DNA from: Blastobasis lacticolella
Taxonomy: Eukaryota; Arthropoda; Insecta; Lepidoptera; Blastobasidae
Direction: 5' to 3'
DNA length: 64,000 nt
NCBI GenBank assembly: GCA_905147135.1
Contig: LR990051.1
Span: 19,993,115-20,057,114 of the forward strand
The notes under the pieces are model-generated. The model saw only the letters and a list, made by a program, of their open reading frames with translations. It did not search any database and was not told the DNA's origin. A program made the position numbers and the translations under genes. Positions within the stretch are counted from its first letter, which is position 1. Each line of letters starts with the position of its first letter. Positions 1 to 11,480 of the stretch are shown here, one piece after another.

Positions 1-1493
1 CCAAATTTAATGCACATAGCGAAAACAGCGATGTTAATGCGGTACCAAGAAGGGGGAGTAGCGTTGTACAGTTTTCGGCCTGCTTGATTGTTGTTTCGAT
101 GTTGAGGAAGCTCGCTTCCTTTATATCGGGATAGCAGTTAGTCTGTCTGAATTCCATGGACTTGCAAAACCTTTCTAGTACTTAGTGGTGAGCCAATGGG
201 ACGACTTTGATACGACCAAATCTGTACGTTGGAATTGCTTAGGACCAATGAATAAAGTTCATTGTTATTTACTTTCATAACTAGATGGTTCAACAGTATA
301 CAGACCCCTGATACAGTTGTAACATCAATAATATTCTATAACTAGAAATAAACTTTGGAGCTACTATTCTATACCAACTGGAGTCCAGCATTTGAAATAT
401 TTAATTGAGAGTACCTGAAGTTACAGGCCTCAATTACCAGTTGTTTATTACAATATTAATTATTTTTATAACTAATTTAAATTAGCCTTGAGCTATTTAT
501 CGATACTGAAGATATCTATCATTTGTACAACTTACTTACTTGGGAGATTTATATGAAGAAATTGATGTGATACATCAAATACATTTGGGACTACCAATTG
601 AAATCATGATCCTGTTCGCCTGTTATTGTCATATTATTTCAAAGATTGAGTTTAGTACCCGTGAGATGTTTGGCTGTGTGAGAAGTTGGCCGCTTCGTTC
701 CTCACATGTAGGTTCCATTTCCGGAGCGGTGGTAGCACTACCTTACGGACTGACCTATGGGACTCTATCTCTTTCCCTTTAATTATTACTCAAATATTGT
801 GGCTTTAGCCATTTAGAACAACACCATGGTTCTCTGGAACTTATCCATCACTGGATTTTGAAGAAATATTACAAACTGAAAACTTTATTATGCATAATCT
901 GCATTTGTGTATGGAGCACTCTCTCCAGGGCTAACTGCCGATTCTATACTATTCTACCTATACTATATCTGTGCTGCTGAATTCGGGCCCTTTATTGTTG
1001 TCGAAGGAACACTGTTGTAGTCCGCCTTTGTATGCTTATGGGGTATCCAAATCTACACCGTCGAGTCTATTGGACCCTGCATACGCGATTGACTCAACCT
1101 GTGGTGTATCCTAAGACTTGTCATTATGCTCATGAGTAAGCTCTGGTACATGATATACGTATCTACAACAAGAAGATGTGGAGAGACCTGGAGTAAGCTA
1201 CATGCTTTATTGAATTAATCACACCTACAATTATTATATGGATATGATCCACAGGCATTGGTTGTTGTTGTTGTGCCCTCTTACATTATATATTATGAAA
1301 TACTAATTGACTTGACAAAGACCTAGAATCTTGTGCCATCTCTTAAATAAAATATCAGGGTAGGATGAGGATGTCTCTGGTTGACTCATATAGTAAGCTG
1401 CGGAGTGAAGCATGGGCTACGAGTAGCGAAGTTCATGCTGGAGTCAGTTATCTGGCTTTGGAGCAGCTTACCCCTCCTCTAATGAGGGGGGCC
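1..1493. other. Non-coding stretch, nothing identified
   Basis: AT-rich sequence with only short open frames that show no recognisable domain. No RNA gene or clear repeat boundary was seen. Confidence 0.5.
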
Positions 1494-1702
1494 CTGTTTG
1501 TTTCCCTTGGACATAATATCTGTTTGTTTCCCTTGGACATAATATCTGTTCGTTTCCCTTGGACATAATATATGTTTGTTTCCTTTGGACATAATATCTG
1601 TTTGTTTCCCTTAGACACAATATCTGTTTGTTTCCCTTGGACATAATATCTGTTTATTTTCCCTTAGACATAATATCTGTTTGTTTCCCTTAGACCTAAT
1701 AT
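1494..1702. repeat. Minisatellite, 26-bp unit x 8
   Basis: Eight head-to-tail units that each begin 'ctgtttgtttccc' and end 'acataatat'. Most are 26 bp and one is 27 bp. Units differ by one to three bases (for example ttggac against ttagac), so the array is old enough to have diverged slightly. It does not code for anything recognisable. Confidence 0.95.
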
Positions 1703-1994
1703 ATGAATCTGATTTTAAATTTAGCTATAAAACTCTTGGCATATTAATCTCTAGTCTAATTATCTCTTGTATTTATTCAATTATATAATTTCATACCTGT
1801 TTATACTTCTCCACTCTAAAAGCATCGGGGTTACTAACATCACAACGTAGAGTTCTATAGACGATCACAAATAGCCTTATTTAGTTTAAAACATCGATAA
1901 TAGATTCTATACTCTTACGGTTTAGAAATGGTAGTTTTAGAGCTTAGATTTCAGTGTGAATGAGCGTGTGCGTGAAAGTATGAGAGAGTCTGTT
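1703..1994. other. Non-coding stretch, nothing identified
   Basis: AT-rich, no gene or repeat recognised. Confidence 0.5.
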
Positions 1995-2145
1995 TTGCTG
2001 AGAGGGCGAACGTTACAATGTCTACAGGCACCTGAAACACCGGCACCGCATCCGCTCCCCTTAGCTTGAAGATGTCCTGGACGAAGGTAGCCGCTTTCCA
2101 TCACGTGAACTAACAGTCCGTGTGCCTCCCTAATGAATAAAAAAA
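1995..2145 (+). repeat. Retroposon-like repeat (family D) with A-rich end
   Basis: Contains 'ggcaccgcatccgctcccc', 'gatgtcctggac' and 'tttccatca', then 'gtgtgcctccctaatgaataaaaaaaaa'-type sequence ending in an A-run. The same order of motifs occurs at 18110-18235, and the last part recurs at 54015-54045. The A-run at the same end suggests insertion by retroposition. It resembles the family B repeats at their A-rich end. No coding capacity seen. Confidence 0.7.
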
Positions 2146-2465
2146 AAGAATGTAGGTTAATATTATTGGTACAGCTCCGCTCCGCTTCGCTCGTCTCCGC
2201 TCCAGTAGACAGTTATGCAACGTTTCTGAATTTGAATACCACCTCTTTCAACGATGCCTTGCCCCAGAAGATAATGGCTACTGAAGCTACAAGACCGTTA
2301 TTACGCTAATAGCACCGTTTTATGAGCTACTTGTTGCGAGTATAAGTACAGCGAAGATAACAAGTTAAATTTTCAGCGTACTTTATCACACAAAACTTGG
2401 TTTTGATCGTTTTGTTGTGTTATCGGCTGTAACATATTTAGAAATTAAAGGAAATAGTTACGCGG
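2146..2465. other. Non-coding stretch, nothing identified
   Basis: Holds a short pyrimidine-rich patch of repeated 'ctccgct' near 2175-2205; otherwise nothing recognised. Confidence 0.5.
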
Positions 2466-2532
2466 AGTCTCTGAGGGACGCCTATGCCCAGCAGTAGGCG
2501 TCTTCGGGCTGATAGGATGATGATGATGATGA
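2466..2532 (+). mobile_element. RTE-type LINE, 3' end fragment
   Basis: Contains 'cgcctatgcccagcagtagg' followed by 'gctgatagg' and a run of GAT units. This is the same 3' end as the RTE remnant at 62243-62760 on the other strand, where the coding part is also readable. Only the terminal part is left here. Confidence 0.8.
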
Positions 2533-3304
2533 GTTACGCGGACGTATTTATTCGTATTTAGTCTACGAGACTACGTTCTATTGCAGTTAATCCAACTGCA
2601 CACAGACGGCGCGCAAGTTCTCTTACAGTTGACGTCACAGAACTGAATCCAAACTGTAATTTTACAGCAGTTGAAATTGTAAGGCCCTATCTTGCATCTA
2701 TTTAGCCCCTTACATAGACGTGCGGGCGGAACAGTTTATTGTAAGGTAAGAGCGATTAGGGTGCTTTCAAATCTCGCGAACGCGCAACGAATGCACCGGT
2801 GCTGCAACGGCTCGCGAGCCGTTTGTGCGACGCGTGTGACCTTCAATGAGCCATTTTCAAGGCTCACTTCCTACAAATTCCTATAGATGGCGCACTCTAC
2901 GACATTATCATAATCTTGGCTGTATGGCATTGGTCTTTATTTCGATGAAATTTATTTTAGATCTATTAATTTAACGGTTTTTTAATGTCAACGTTCCTTC
3001 AACTTTATAAATTTTATTAATCGGTTTCTGGTTCACTGGAAGATACAGCTGTGTAACGTTATGTATACATATCGGATAGAATGGTAGCACTTTAGCAAAT
3101 ACTAAATAATAGGCAATGAATAATACCAGTCACACATATGATATGCCATATCACACATAGGTATGATATACTACAACAATAGTTCCATACACTCAAAAGA
3201 TTAAAATCATGTTTTAGTCCTTAGAGTTCCTGTTTTTGAAAGCACTTCATTGTTTCGTACGTAGCTGCAACTGCGCATTCGCGACATTCAGCGCATTGCA
3301 TCCA
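2533..3304. other. Non-coding stretch, nothing identified
   Basis: A modest GC rise at about 2690-2890 lies in AT-rich sequence. No domain-bearing frame, RNA gene or repeat recognised. Confidence 0.5.
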
Positions 3305-3365
3305 ATTTGGGCGTCGGTAGCCTAATGGTTAAGGGGACCTTTCCCGAGGCACCGGGTTCGAACAA
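3305..3365 (+). mobile_element. tRNA-derived SINE, head fragment
   Basis: Carries a box A-like 'tagcctaatgg' and a box B-like 'ggttcgaac', about 35 bases apart, after 'gcgtcgg'. This is the head seen in the longer SINE copies at 46432, 63873 (minus) and 27359 (minus). The SINE body is missing. It is not a functional tRNA gene: the acceptor ends do not pair. Confidence 0.7.
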
Positions 3366-3439
3366 TAATTCCTTTCAATAAGACTTTTCTCCATACACCA
3401 AGTTTATGTTGTCGCGTGGTGAGAAAATCAACTACAGTT

Positions 3440-3690
3440 CTGCACCAACGCTTGCAGAGGTCGGGAACTGGATTAGTGATCGATATTGAGGTTAGTCAAA
3501 CTTCGTTACCGCTTCATGCTCGCCACTCGTTATGTGCCACGTGTGTTTCCTAATACCGGTGGCGAAGCGAAGTGGACTTAAGGCCTTCCGCGACCTCCGA
3601 GACTGTTCAACCTGAGGGTCTCGGCTGAACAGTCTCGAAAGCCGATTGGCACCTCGTGACGGTATGTTATGTCATACGTCAATCTATATA
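3440..3690 (+). mobile_element. 5S-rRNA-derived SINE copy
   Basis: The 3' two thirds match the body shared with copies at 14205, 19064, 25360 and 48515: 'gctcgccactcg', 'ggcgaagcga', 'gaacagtctcg', 'gattggcacctcgtgacgg'. The 5S-like head is much decayed here. Confidence 0.75.
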
Positions 3691-4211
3691 TTATATACTG
3701 TACGACGTAGACATTACGAGTAAATCGCGCATACCTGTCGCCTGCGCCACTCCTCTGCGGCCTCGGCAGTTCCACATTTCTCGAAGTTCGCAAACTCCGC
3801 CAATAGTTTGAAGCGCCGCAGCCGCCGGCGTCCCCGAGGGCCTCATTGTCAATACAGTAATGTGGATAGAGTAAAACTTAAGTGCTTCAAGAGAACTCAA
3901 ACGGTCCCTGGAGTTATACTGCCCTGGTGACAAGGTTGCTGGCCCTGGTGGCGTGGAAGCACTGTTATAACTAGTGTTCAATCATTTAGGTTTCATACGT
4001 ACCTACTACATATTATGTCGGAAAATGTATACCTACTCATTGGACATAATATGAGTTGCTGAAATAAAACATTCTCCATGGACTTAGGTCATTATTCCAT
4101 TGTTTTGAATTACATATGGAACCGGGATCCAGGCGAACGCTTCATCCTTATATTGTAGATCTTCCGTTTTGGTTTAACCTTTATAATGATAAAAAAAAAA
4201 AATCCAAATCA
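3691..4211. other. Non-coding stretch with a GC-rich patch
   Basis: A GC-rich patch at about 3725-3850 has open frames on the minus strand but no recognisable protein. The rest is AT-rich. Confidence 0.45.
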
Positions 4212-4265
4212 CTATAATCCCGCGGCTCCAAAGAGTTCAACCAGTCTTAGGGTCACCTTCTTCAA
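4212..4265 (-). mobile_element. 5S-derived SINE, body fragment
   Basis: Read on the minus strand it gives 'aggttgaagaaggt', 'ctaagactggttgaac' and a remnant of the terminal part, as in the fuller copies. Only about 50 bp remain. Confidence 0.55.
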
Positions 4266-4713
4266 CCTCCTTCTCCACCTGTGCTAAAGTTTGACTATCA
4301 TGGAGTACAAGGCGGCCACCCATCCAGTTCCAGGACTCTGCGTGCGATGCTTCACTTTGGTTTGTTGGTAAGCACGCTACCACTAGACCAGGGGACTTAT
4401 TACTGTGGGACCAAACGCCCCTCCAACCCTTGCTTTTACCGCATCAGATTGATTCACTGGAGGAGTGTCAGTAATTGCCAGGGGCTTTATTTAATTACTA
4501 CAACTTTTTCTATTAATTACTGAAAAGGATTACCTACATACATACCCACTCACTCTCAACTGTATCCCATAGGGGTAGGTAGCGACCACCGAATGCCACA
4601 AGCTATTATCCTGACGCACCTCTTTTACCTATTAAACATTTATACCTACATCTCCTTATACACTTCTTTATTATAAACATAACCCTTTCTTGGCAGTCGA
4701 GTAAAAAGCGCAT
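4266..4713. other. Non-coding stretch, nothing identified
   Basis: No gene or repeat boundary recognised. Confidence 0.45.
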
Positions 4714-4760
4714 GTTACGCAGTACCCCCAACCGATGTTAGCGCAGTACCCCCAACCGAT
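4714..4760. repeat. Tandem duplication, 23/24 bp x 2
   Basis: Two adjacent units, each starting 'gtta' and ending 'gcagtacccccaaccgat', differ by one inserted base. Likely a recent replication-slippage duplication. Confidence 0.9.
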
Positions 4761-5384
4761 GTAAATGTTGTGGCTTACAGAAATCGATGACATGAATATG
4801 GATTACATAAATCGAATTGAATGTAGGTCACAGACAGGCTATTTTAACATACCCAGAACTCACGTTAGAATCCCACAATTTCACATTCTTAGAACAAAAA
4901 TGCAGTAGATCCATTATCACTGTAGGAACAATGCCTCATGAAATGCCTCATACGTAATTACGCTGGCTACCTTACCCTTCAAACCGGAACAGCAAGCATG
5001 GTAGCTCGGCGGCAGAAATAGTAAATGCGCTCAAACGCTCACCTACCGCTAAGTTGGCCAACTGTACTGTATTTTACAGGACAGTTTCTCAGCTACAATT
5101 TTTTTTATAGGAAGTTGTCAGTTATTTGACTGCCATCTCATCTCATGTTAAGTGCAGATGCAGACGTCTACGGTGGAGCATCATAATTATCATGCCTTAG
5201 ACATCCATTGTAGATGATTTAAAAATCGTCACTGTTAAGCATGTATATCTATTAAATACCTATTCACTCTTGTCTTAAAGAGACCCAAGTTGTAATATGA
5301 AAAATACAGGACCATACCATGGTCCCGTTCTGTATTGTTGAATTCGATCGTCGCGCTAAACTCAAAGTACGTCGATATGGCAAA
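4761..5384. other. Non-coding stretch with decayed dispersed-repeat pieces
   Basis: About 4975-5020 ('ttcaaaccggaacagcaagc', 'ctcggcggcag') matches 13733-13790, so a dispersed repeat fragment is present. Near 5125-5175 there is a weak match to the 'gccatctcacctggtgg' repeat of 46270. No gene seen. Confidence 0.5.
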
Positions 5385-5512
5385 TAAATAAATACTATCA
5401 CGGGGCCCTAAACTGTTCACCCAGTCTTCGGGTCCCCAGCTGAAGACCTCAGCCAACCTGGCTTCGGTATTACAATGTACACCTATTGAGTGGCGTGCTC
5501 GTTGCGGTGCTT
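5385..5512 (-). mobile_element. 5S-derived SINE, body and 3' end
   Basis: On the minus strand this reads 'caccgcaacgagcacgccac', 'aataccgaagcc', 'gaagactgggtgaacag' and 'ccgtgatagtattt', the same order as the plus-strand copies. The 5S-like head is absent. Confidence 0.75.
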
Positions 5513-5553
5513 AGGTTACGATATTTATTTATTTATTATTTTTAGGGCTGAAC

Positions 5554-5830
5554 GTACAAGCAGCACCGTGTGGTGACCGGTAGAGTAGAATAGCACCAAC
5601 CCCTTACACTCGTGGGTGTCGTACAAGGCGACTAACGTTTAGAGGCAAAATATCTAGTCTCCATAAACTGGAAAATGGGCAGCAGCGTTTTTCATTGTTA
5701 TATTTGCAACACTGCGATCTCCAACCCGCCTGCCAAGCGTGGAGATGATGGCAATAACCTCCCCTTTTGCGGGAGAGGCCCAAAGTCCTGTAGTGGACTG
5801 TTATGGGCTGTGATGATGTACAAGCAGCAC
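5554..5830 (+). mobile_element. Family C retroposon with 13-bp target-site duplication
   Basis: A 251-bp unit (5567-5817) is flanked by the identical 13-mer 'gtacaagcagcac' at 5554-5566 and 5818-5830. Such a duplication shows insertion by a staggered cut. The unit starts 'cgtgtggtgacc' and ends 'gggctgtgatgat'. Closely related units lie at 46574-47076 and, on the minus strand, at 47905-48165. No intact coding frame. The 3' part ('gggagaggccc', 'agtcctg') followed by GAT units resembles RTE-type ends, so it is probably a 5'-truncated LINE or a SINE that uses a LINE tail. Confidence 0.85.
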
Positions 5831-7077
5831 GCGTGCACGTCTTTAATTGTATCATGCGACGAAAGGCAACGCGCCACTCGCGCGCTGTTGCAGCAACTGC
5901 ACGCATTCGCGAGAATTGGGCACACTCGGCATAAGTGCGCCGCCCATCGCCGCCATTAGATAACACCTATTTATGTTGATATCTAAGTTTTTATTTTTAA
6001 GTTTTGGCGGTGCAGGGATAATGGTAGCCGCCAATGTTGGCAAGCGAAGATGGTGAGAAGGTAGAAAAGGGTAATTACCCAACTGGCCGGGTGTTGTGAC
6101 CAGGGGACCAAGGGCCCGACAGTTGATAGTCGGAATATATGCCGTGGAAGTTGGCACATTTCTCTAGCGCGATGCAGGATTGTTAGCGTCATCTATGTGC
6201 GGATGCTTGCCAACCTTGTGTTCGTGTACTCGTAATGTGAGTATCGTTGAGTCTTCCCTATTGGAGCAGTAGAGCGATAGATGTCGCCACAAGTAACTAA
6301 TCAACTTTCTGCAACTGACGCGTTGTCCTGTATTTTTCTCATGTCAGGTCACATGTAGTGTAAAATCAGCACACGTTTGGTCACCCTACCTACCGCCCTA
6401 TATGGGACGAATGTAATTCGGAATATCCGCGGCGAAGTAATAAAGCTGGTAGGCGTGCTGTCGCCATGTCGAATTGTTGAACTTCTTGCGGGGCCTGTGT
6501 GCGGAGTGGCTTTATTGTGACAGCTAACTACACACGCCTACCACGATATTGTAGTTGTAGCCGCCTAAGAGGAACTAATGTAATGAGACCGGCTGCGTTC
6601 TTATTAAGTGATTCCGTCGTCTATGCGTATTACCTAATTCAGTAGATATTACTAGTTGATTTGAGCCTACAGTGTAGTGCATGTACCTAAATGAGTTACC
6701 ACATAGAGTTCTACACTACCGCAGTTTTTATCACGTGACAATGATGCATCGATTACAATATGACAATGATGCAAGCAACTGTGTCGAAGTATCGGGCTAC
6801 CTCATTGAACAATTAACCTACTCTATTAAATACAGTACCTACGCAATTTTAGGTAAATTAATTATTTCAAAAACTTAGGTAACGGTCATCATGATAATCC
6901 ATATACAAATTTGCATGCCATTGCTGGTTGAACATATGATACGTTAACGTTAATGTTCTTGCGAATAAATGATTATGATTATTAACAACCTAATAATATC
7001 TATCGTACTTTATCAACTGATAGATTTTTGAAGTTGTTGGCGACTATTCATACCTAGGACAAATAGTTCAGCTAGGT
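5831..7077. other. Non-coding stretch with a small inverted repeat
   Basis: Moderately GC-rich to about 6560. An imperfect inverted repeat lies at about 6448-6543 ('tggtaggcgtg' against 'cacgcctacca'), possibly a decayed MITE. No gene seen. Confidence 0.45.
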
Positions 7078-7232
7078 AGGCCCAATTTCGAGATAGAGGT
7101 CAATCGACGAATTCACCGCTGTTGGGCAGCGTTCGGGAAGCTACGCCATATATTTTCGTCTCAATTACCGCAGTGTCTCAAGACGAAGGTCTTTGACCAA
7201 TGTGTGTTGCCACGGAACAGAAACGTGGCCGC
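7078..7232 (+). pseudogene. RTE-type LINE, C-terminal coding fragment
   Basis: A translated stretch reads EVNRRIHRCWAAFGKLRHIF and continues with the conserved QLPQCLKTKVFDQCV, as found after the RT core of RTE elements. The same residues are encoded on the minus strand at 62760-62620. The frame is lost soon after 'CVLP', where the expected segment is missing. A dead remnant. Confidence 0.85.
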
Positions 7233-9599
7233 GCAGTATCAAAAAATTGAAGACGGTCGATCTACCTACGCGAACTTGATTATTTCATATTGTAATGAAA
7301 CCTGGCATTTCGACGTTCCTATTAAATCCCTCTATAAAGAATTAAGTGTGGGTGCTTAGTTGTCGATTGATATCACAGTTTTGACTGATTAAAATTCTTT
7401 CCATTTCCTTGCCTGTGGAGGTTTTAGGTGGTCGTCCAATAAGGTAATGGTTAATTGAATAACAAAAAAAATAGTGTAAATATTGGATCGCTCCAGTCAC
7501 CGCCGCTCTGTCTCAGTGCCTCCTAATCTCTTGCCCTAAGTGTTTCAGCCTGCTGTCAATACTGTGCTCCGCGACGGCGAGAGCCCGCGGAGTGGTGCTC
7601 GCTGTTATTATGATAAATTGTCTCGCCGGGATAGGGCCCTGGCACATTGGAGTGGGCTTTGTTTCAAAAGGGCCGCAGCAGTTGTCGCCCTCCTCCGGCC
7701 CGCGACCTTGCCCCACTGTACGTCCCGACAGACAGTCTAAAGTTTCACCAACTTTACACAGCGAAAACTTTTTGCAAACAGACAGGCTTGTTACCCGACA
7801 ATAACACTTGTAATTCAATCCTTTTCATAATTTAGTATTCAGTGCCGGGCGTCGAGCGTCGAGTTTCTTAATTGAGGCACGGCTGGAAGAGAGGGGGGAG
7901 GGGAAGGGGGAGGCAGCATAGCTGATCATCGTATTGTTGCCGGCCGAGGATACCCGCCGCCGCAATCACCCTATAATCTGAGCTTTCTTCCCTTTGAATA
8001 CTTATAGGGTATTCGATTCAATTCAATTACATGTAGTTCTTGGTTCTGAAGGTTGATGCCTGGTAAAAATCATAGCCGAAATCGTAAGATTTTGTGATAT
8101 TATGAAACAATATAACAAAATTACAAATCCTCTTTGAACTTGATTGATTTTCCGCTAAAATATTTCTGTTATTTACAAAGTAAGTGCTGACACAAACTAA
8201 ATATCACAAGGTATCGATGTTCGAGATTTTGTTATTATTGAGTGGATAATATTGGATTTGACTTAATGGGTATTAATTTCATTTCATGGGTGGTGTTTCA
8301 ATAGTTTTTATGTGCTACAGCTCTGTATTTTCTTAAAATATGTTATAATTTCAAACAATTTTCGGAATCCTACTCTCACATATCCGGCTGTCTAAATTTT
8401 TAAATTCACGAACAATAAACGTTTCGAAAACGTCCACTTACTGGAAGGCCCCTTATTGTCTCTGAGCGTTGAGGATCAAGTGAGGGTGCTTACGGTGTAC
8501 GTGGCGGCCCCCGGGCCCCCGAAGCCGGAAGGGGCCTCGTTTCGAGGGCCTAGACCGTGGGAAGATGGCGACCGCCTACTGAAACCGCTGAGTAGGTGTA
8601 GTAACTCTTCATCTATACCGCTGTGTGCTTTTTCCCGATTTCGTCAGCGCTTTTGATTTGCATTTTCCGAACATACCTATACCGCATAGTATCCCCATCG
8701 TCATTTTTACCTAGATACAGACCGAGACGACACCCCTGTCTGCGACGGGGGTTACAAAATACCTACTATAAGTACATTTCCCGCAACCTTGTTGCAGAAT
8801 TCCATGAAGAATGAATGAAATGTCATTTCCCTAAGCCTAAGGTACCTACATGCCAAATTTCATAAAAATCAGTTGAATCCATCAATCAAATATCCATGGT
8901 ATAGTGACAAAGTTGAGCTGTATTTTCAAGTAAATTATTAGTAAAATGGGCCCATGGGCATAGTGGTAAGATGGTAATTGGATTTATGTTATGTTATGCA
9001 CTGCCAACAAACTACTCTATAGTTTTCACAAAATCTTCTTTAATCTCTTTCAAAATTAAATGCCTCTGTATTATATTTGCAGTTCAGCTCCACAAACTTT
9101 AACTAAGTGTCGCCATTTGGAAATGTAATTTTGTTGTCAACTACAGCGCCGCCGTCATTCTGCCAACATAACAAAATAGGTAAAACGTAAGAAAGTAAAG
9201 TTTTTATTTTCTCTATGTATTATACCTACTTCATAAATGTGAAGGAAATTCGACTCCCACAATGGACTGACTGGCAGTTAACCTTCCCGTAGGATACACC
9301 GGTATCAATGTCACTTACTCTCTCGGGAGTATTGTAGCTTCTTAAAGTGAAAGTTTATCAACATTGTTTCAGCGGTTGAGTAGTTTGTCGATACACAAAC
9401 AAATTGTTCTTGGACATTACGAGACACTTTCCTTATTGTCGTTTGTTCATTTGTCTGAATTTGTTTTTTGGAGTCTATGCCATAATTGAACCGATTTTGG
9501 TGTGAGTTTCAATAGCATAATTTTGTTAATAATCCTTTTGTCCCCTTTTATCCAAAATAATTAAGTTCTTATTTACAGTTTATGAAACTACCTATTTTT
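7233..9599. other. Non-coding stretch with two GC-rich islands
   Basis: GC-rich, repeat-poor patches at about 7500-7745 and 8445-8600 are surrounded by AT-rich DNA. Overlapping short open frames in them follow from base composition and show no domain. A 'gccaaatttcataaaaatcagt'-like patch near 8850 recalls common insect repeats. Confidence 0.45.
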
Positions 9600-9960
9600 T
9601 ACGAACAATAAAGAGTTTATATATTTATATATCAAACTGACTGATAGACTGACTCATCAAACTTTTAGGGCACTTCCCGAAGTTCTAGGAAGCTGAAAGT
9701 TGGTACGTAAGCTAGGATTTGCATATTAATTACAAGAAAATTAAGACATGTAACATTTGACCTCCACCTCTGAAAATAGGGGTTGCAGTTCTGTATAAAA
9801 ATATAACCTATAAGGCTGACCTTTAACCTGGCTGAAATTTAACCTAGTCCTGAAGCAGCTAAAATTTGGTACACAGGTTACAGTTTGTTACAAATAAATA
9901 GAAAATTAAGAAATATTGACCTTTAGCTCCCAACTCCCTTAAACGGGGCGCAGGCTCTTC
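9600..9960. repeat. Two diverged direct repeats, period about 166 bp
   Basis: A block at about 9690-9772 recurs at about 9857-9942. Matching parts include 'agctgaaagttggtac' against 'agctaaaatttggtac' and 'agaaaattaagacat' against 'agaaaattaagaaat', followed by 'ttgacct'. The pair abuts the fold-back element that starts at 10027. Confidence 0.7.
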
Positions 9961-10026
9961 CTGAAGTGCATTAATTCCATATTAGAAAAAGTTAATATTA
10001 TGAAATCGCACAAAAATATTTCATCT

Positions 10027-10437
10027 AAAATTGGTTGTCCAAACTTCGTAAGCTCATAAAAGTATCACTGTGAAAAGTTATCAGATCTCATGAAGAGCCA
10101 AGCTCTAACTCTGCAAAGCCGAACTCTACAAACCCTACATTTTGGTCAGAAAGTATAACTTGACCGTTTCTTAGATTCAATAGGTCTATCAGAGACAACA
10201 ATCAACTATAGTGCAGAGTTGTTTCTTCGTCCGGCCGTGTTGGTGCTTGGTCCAACCAACGACGTCAACCCTGACTGCCACATTAGTGGAGCACTGTGTC
10301 CTGCAATAGTTCTATGAAGCCACACTTTCTGACTAAAATGTAGGGTTTGTAGAATTAGGATATAGGCTCTTTATGAGATCTGATAGCTTTTTCACTGTGA
10401 AACAGTTAAGAGCTTACGAGGCTTGGCCAACCAATTT
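10027..10437. mobile_element. 411-bp fold-back (MITE-like) element, TA-flanked
   Basis: The left arm (10027-10154) and right arm (about 10324-10437) are inverted copies of one another. Shared parts include 'aaattggttg', 'cgtaagct', 'cactgtga', 'atcagatctcat', 'acaaaccctacatttt' and 'gtcagaaagt'. The centre is not repeated. Both ends are bordered by TA, which suits a TA-targeting (Tc1/mariner-like) transposase, but that is inference. It encodes no protein, so a transposase would have to act in trans. Confidence 0.85.
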
Positions 10438-10639
10438 TATATGTTTTGGGTGGAATTTATGTATACCAGAAATGCCAAAGTTTAGAATTCACTTCGCAAT
10501 TCGCTACATATGTACGTAGCTGCTCAACGTTTTGTTTGTATAGGAAGTAGTATACCATGAGTATAGATTAGGTATGTAGGTATAGCAGGCTATTGTAAGC
10601 ATCGTAATTGTGTGAAGGCTTGAGTGAATAACACAAGTT
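10438..10639. other. Non-coding stretch, nothing identified
   Basis: AT-rich, no gene seen. Confidence 0.4.
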
Positions 10640-11480
10640 TGGAACTAGAGCGGCGGCAGACGGCGGGAACCGCCACGCGGTATCTTGCTCCGCAGCCCGG
10701 GGGACCACTTTTAATATACTAACTCATAAATGTCACGAGGCGGCGACACGCGACACGCCGAGCGACACGAGACCCCCATTATAGGGGATTAACTCGACAT
10801 TTGACATTTCATATTTCCGAGTGGCGGCGGCGCGTCGCCGGCAGATATTGCGGGGCGTACTCTACTTTAAAATTCAATCGTAAACTTTTAGGACGCTAAG
10901 AACAAAGCCTACAATTTTCATTAAAGCTTAATGAGAGGAGCGGGTAAAGGAGGCAACATCCGCGCTGGCGTGCGGGCGGAGCGCGGCCGGCGGAACGCGG
11001 CCGGCAGGCGCGGCGGCGCGGCGCGGGCGCAGTGCTGTCGCCGCCCAATTACCCGCTGATCGCCGCGCTGCAAAAGCTTTTACCGTCATCTATCATTCAG
11101 CGGCGCTCTGCCCGCGCCCGATATAGCCCCGACGGACGTCCCTCTAAGCGCTAACGGCTGCCCGGTCACACTCGGAGGAAGCTGTCCCAAAACTCTAAAG
11201 GTTAAAGGCTATCATCGGTAGTTAGCTCGAAATCGTAGTTTGTATTTGCCTCACGTCCTCGCGCGGTGTCGCTCGCAGCCGTCTCGAGTCCCTCGAGTCT
11301 GTTTTAGTTATTTATAAGCTAACCGCGCCGCGGCGACCCGAAGCTCTATCGTAAATCGAATCAGCTGCCGATTTAAAGTCCACTTACTACAAATCTTTAT
11401 TAATTAAAAGATTATCGTTGGAGCCCGCGACAGCGAAGTTGGACGGGTAACCGCCGCGGCGTTATCGCGCCGATGCGGGG
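10640..11480. promoter_or_regulatory. GC-rich, repeat-poor island, possible regulatory region
   Basis: Strongly GC-rich blocks (10640-10700, 10735-10860, 10945-11130, 11310-11470) alternate with AT-rich homeodomain-type motifs such as 'ggattaactcg', 'taaagcttaatg' and 'attaattaaaag'. No repeat family or coding frame was recognised. In insect genomes this pattern is typical of conserved enhancers near developmental genes, but nothing here names a target gene. Confidence 0.35.
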
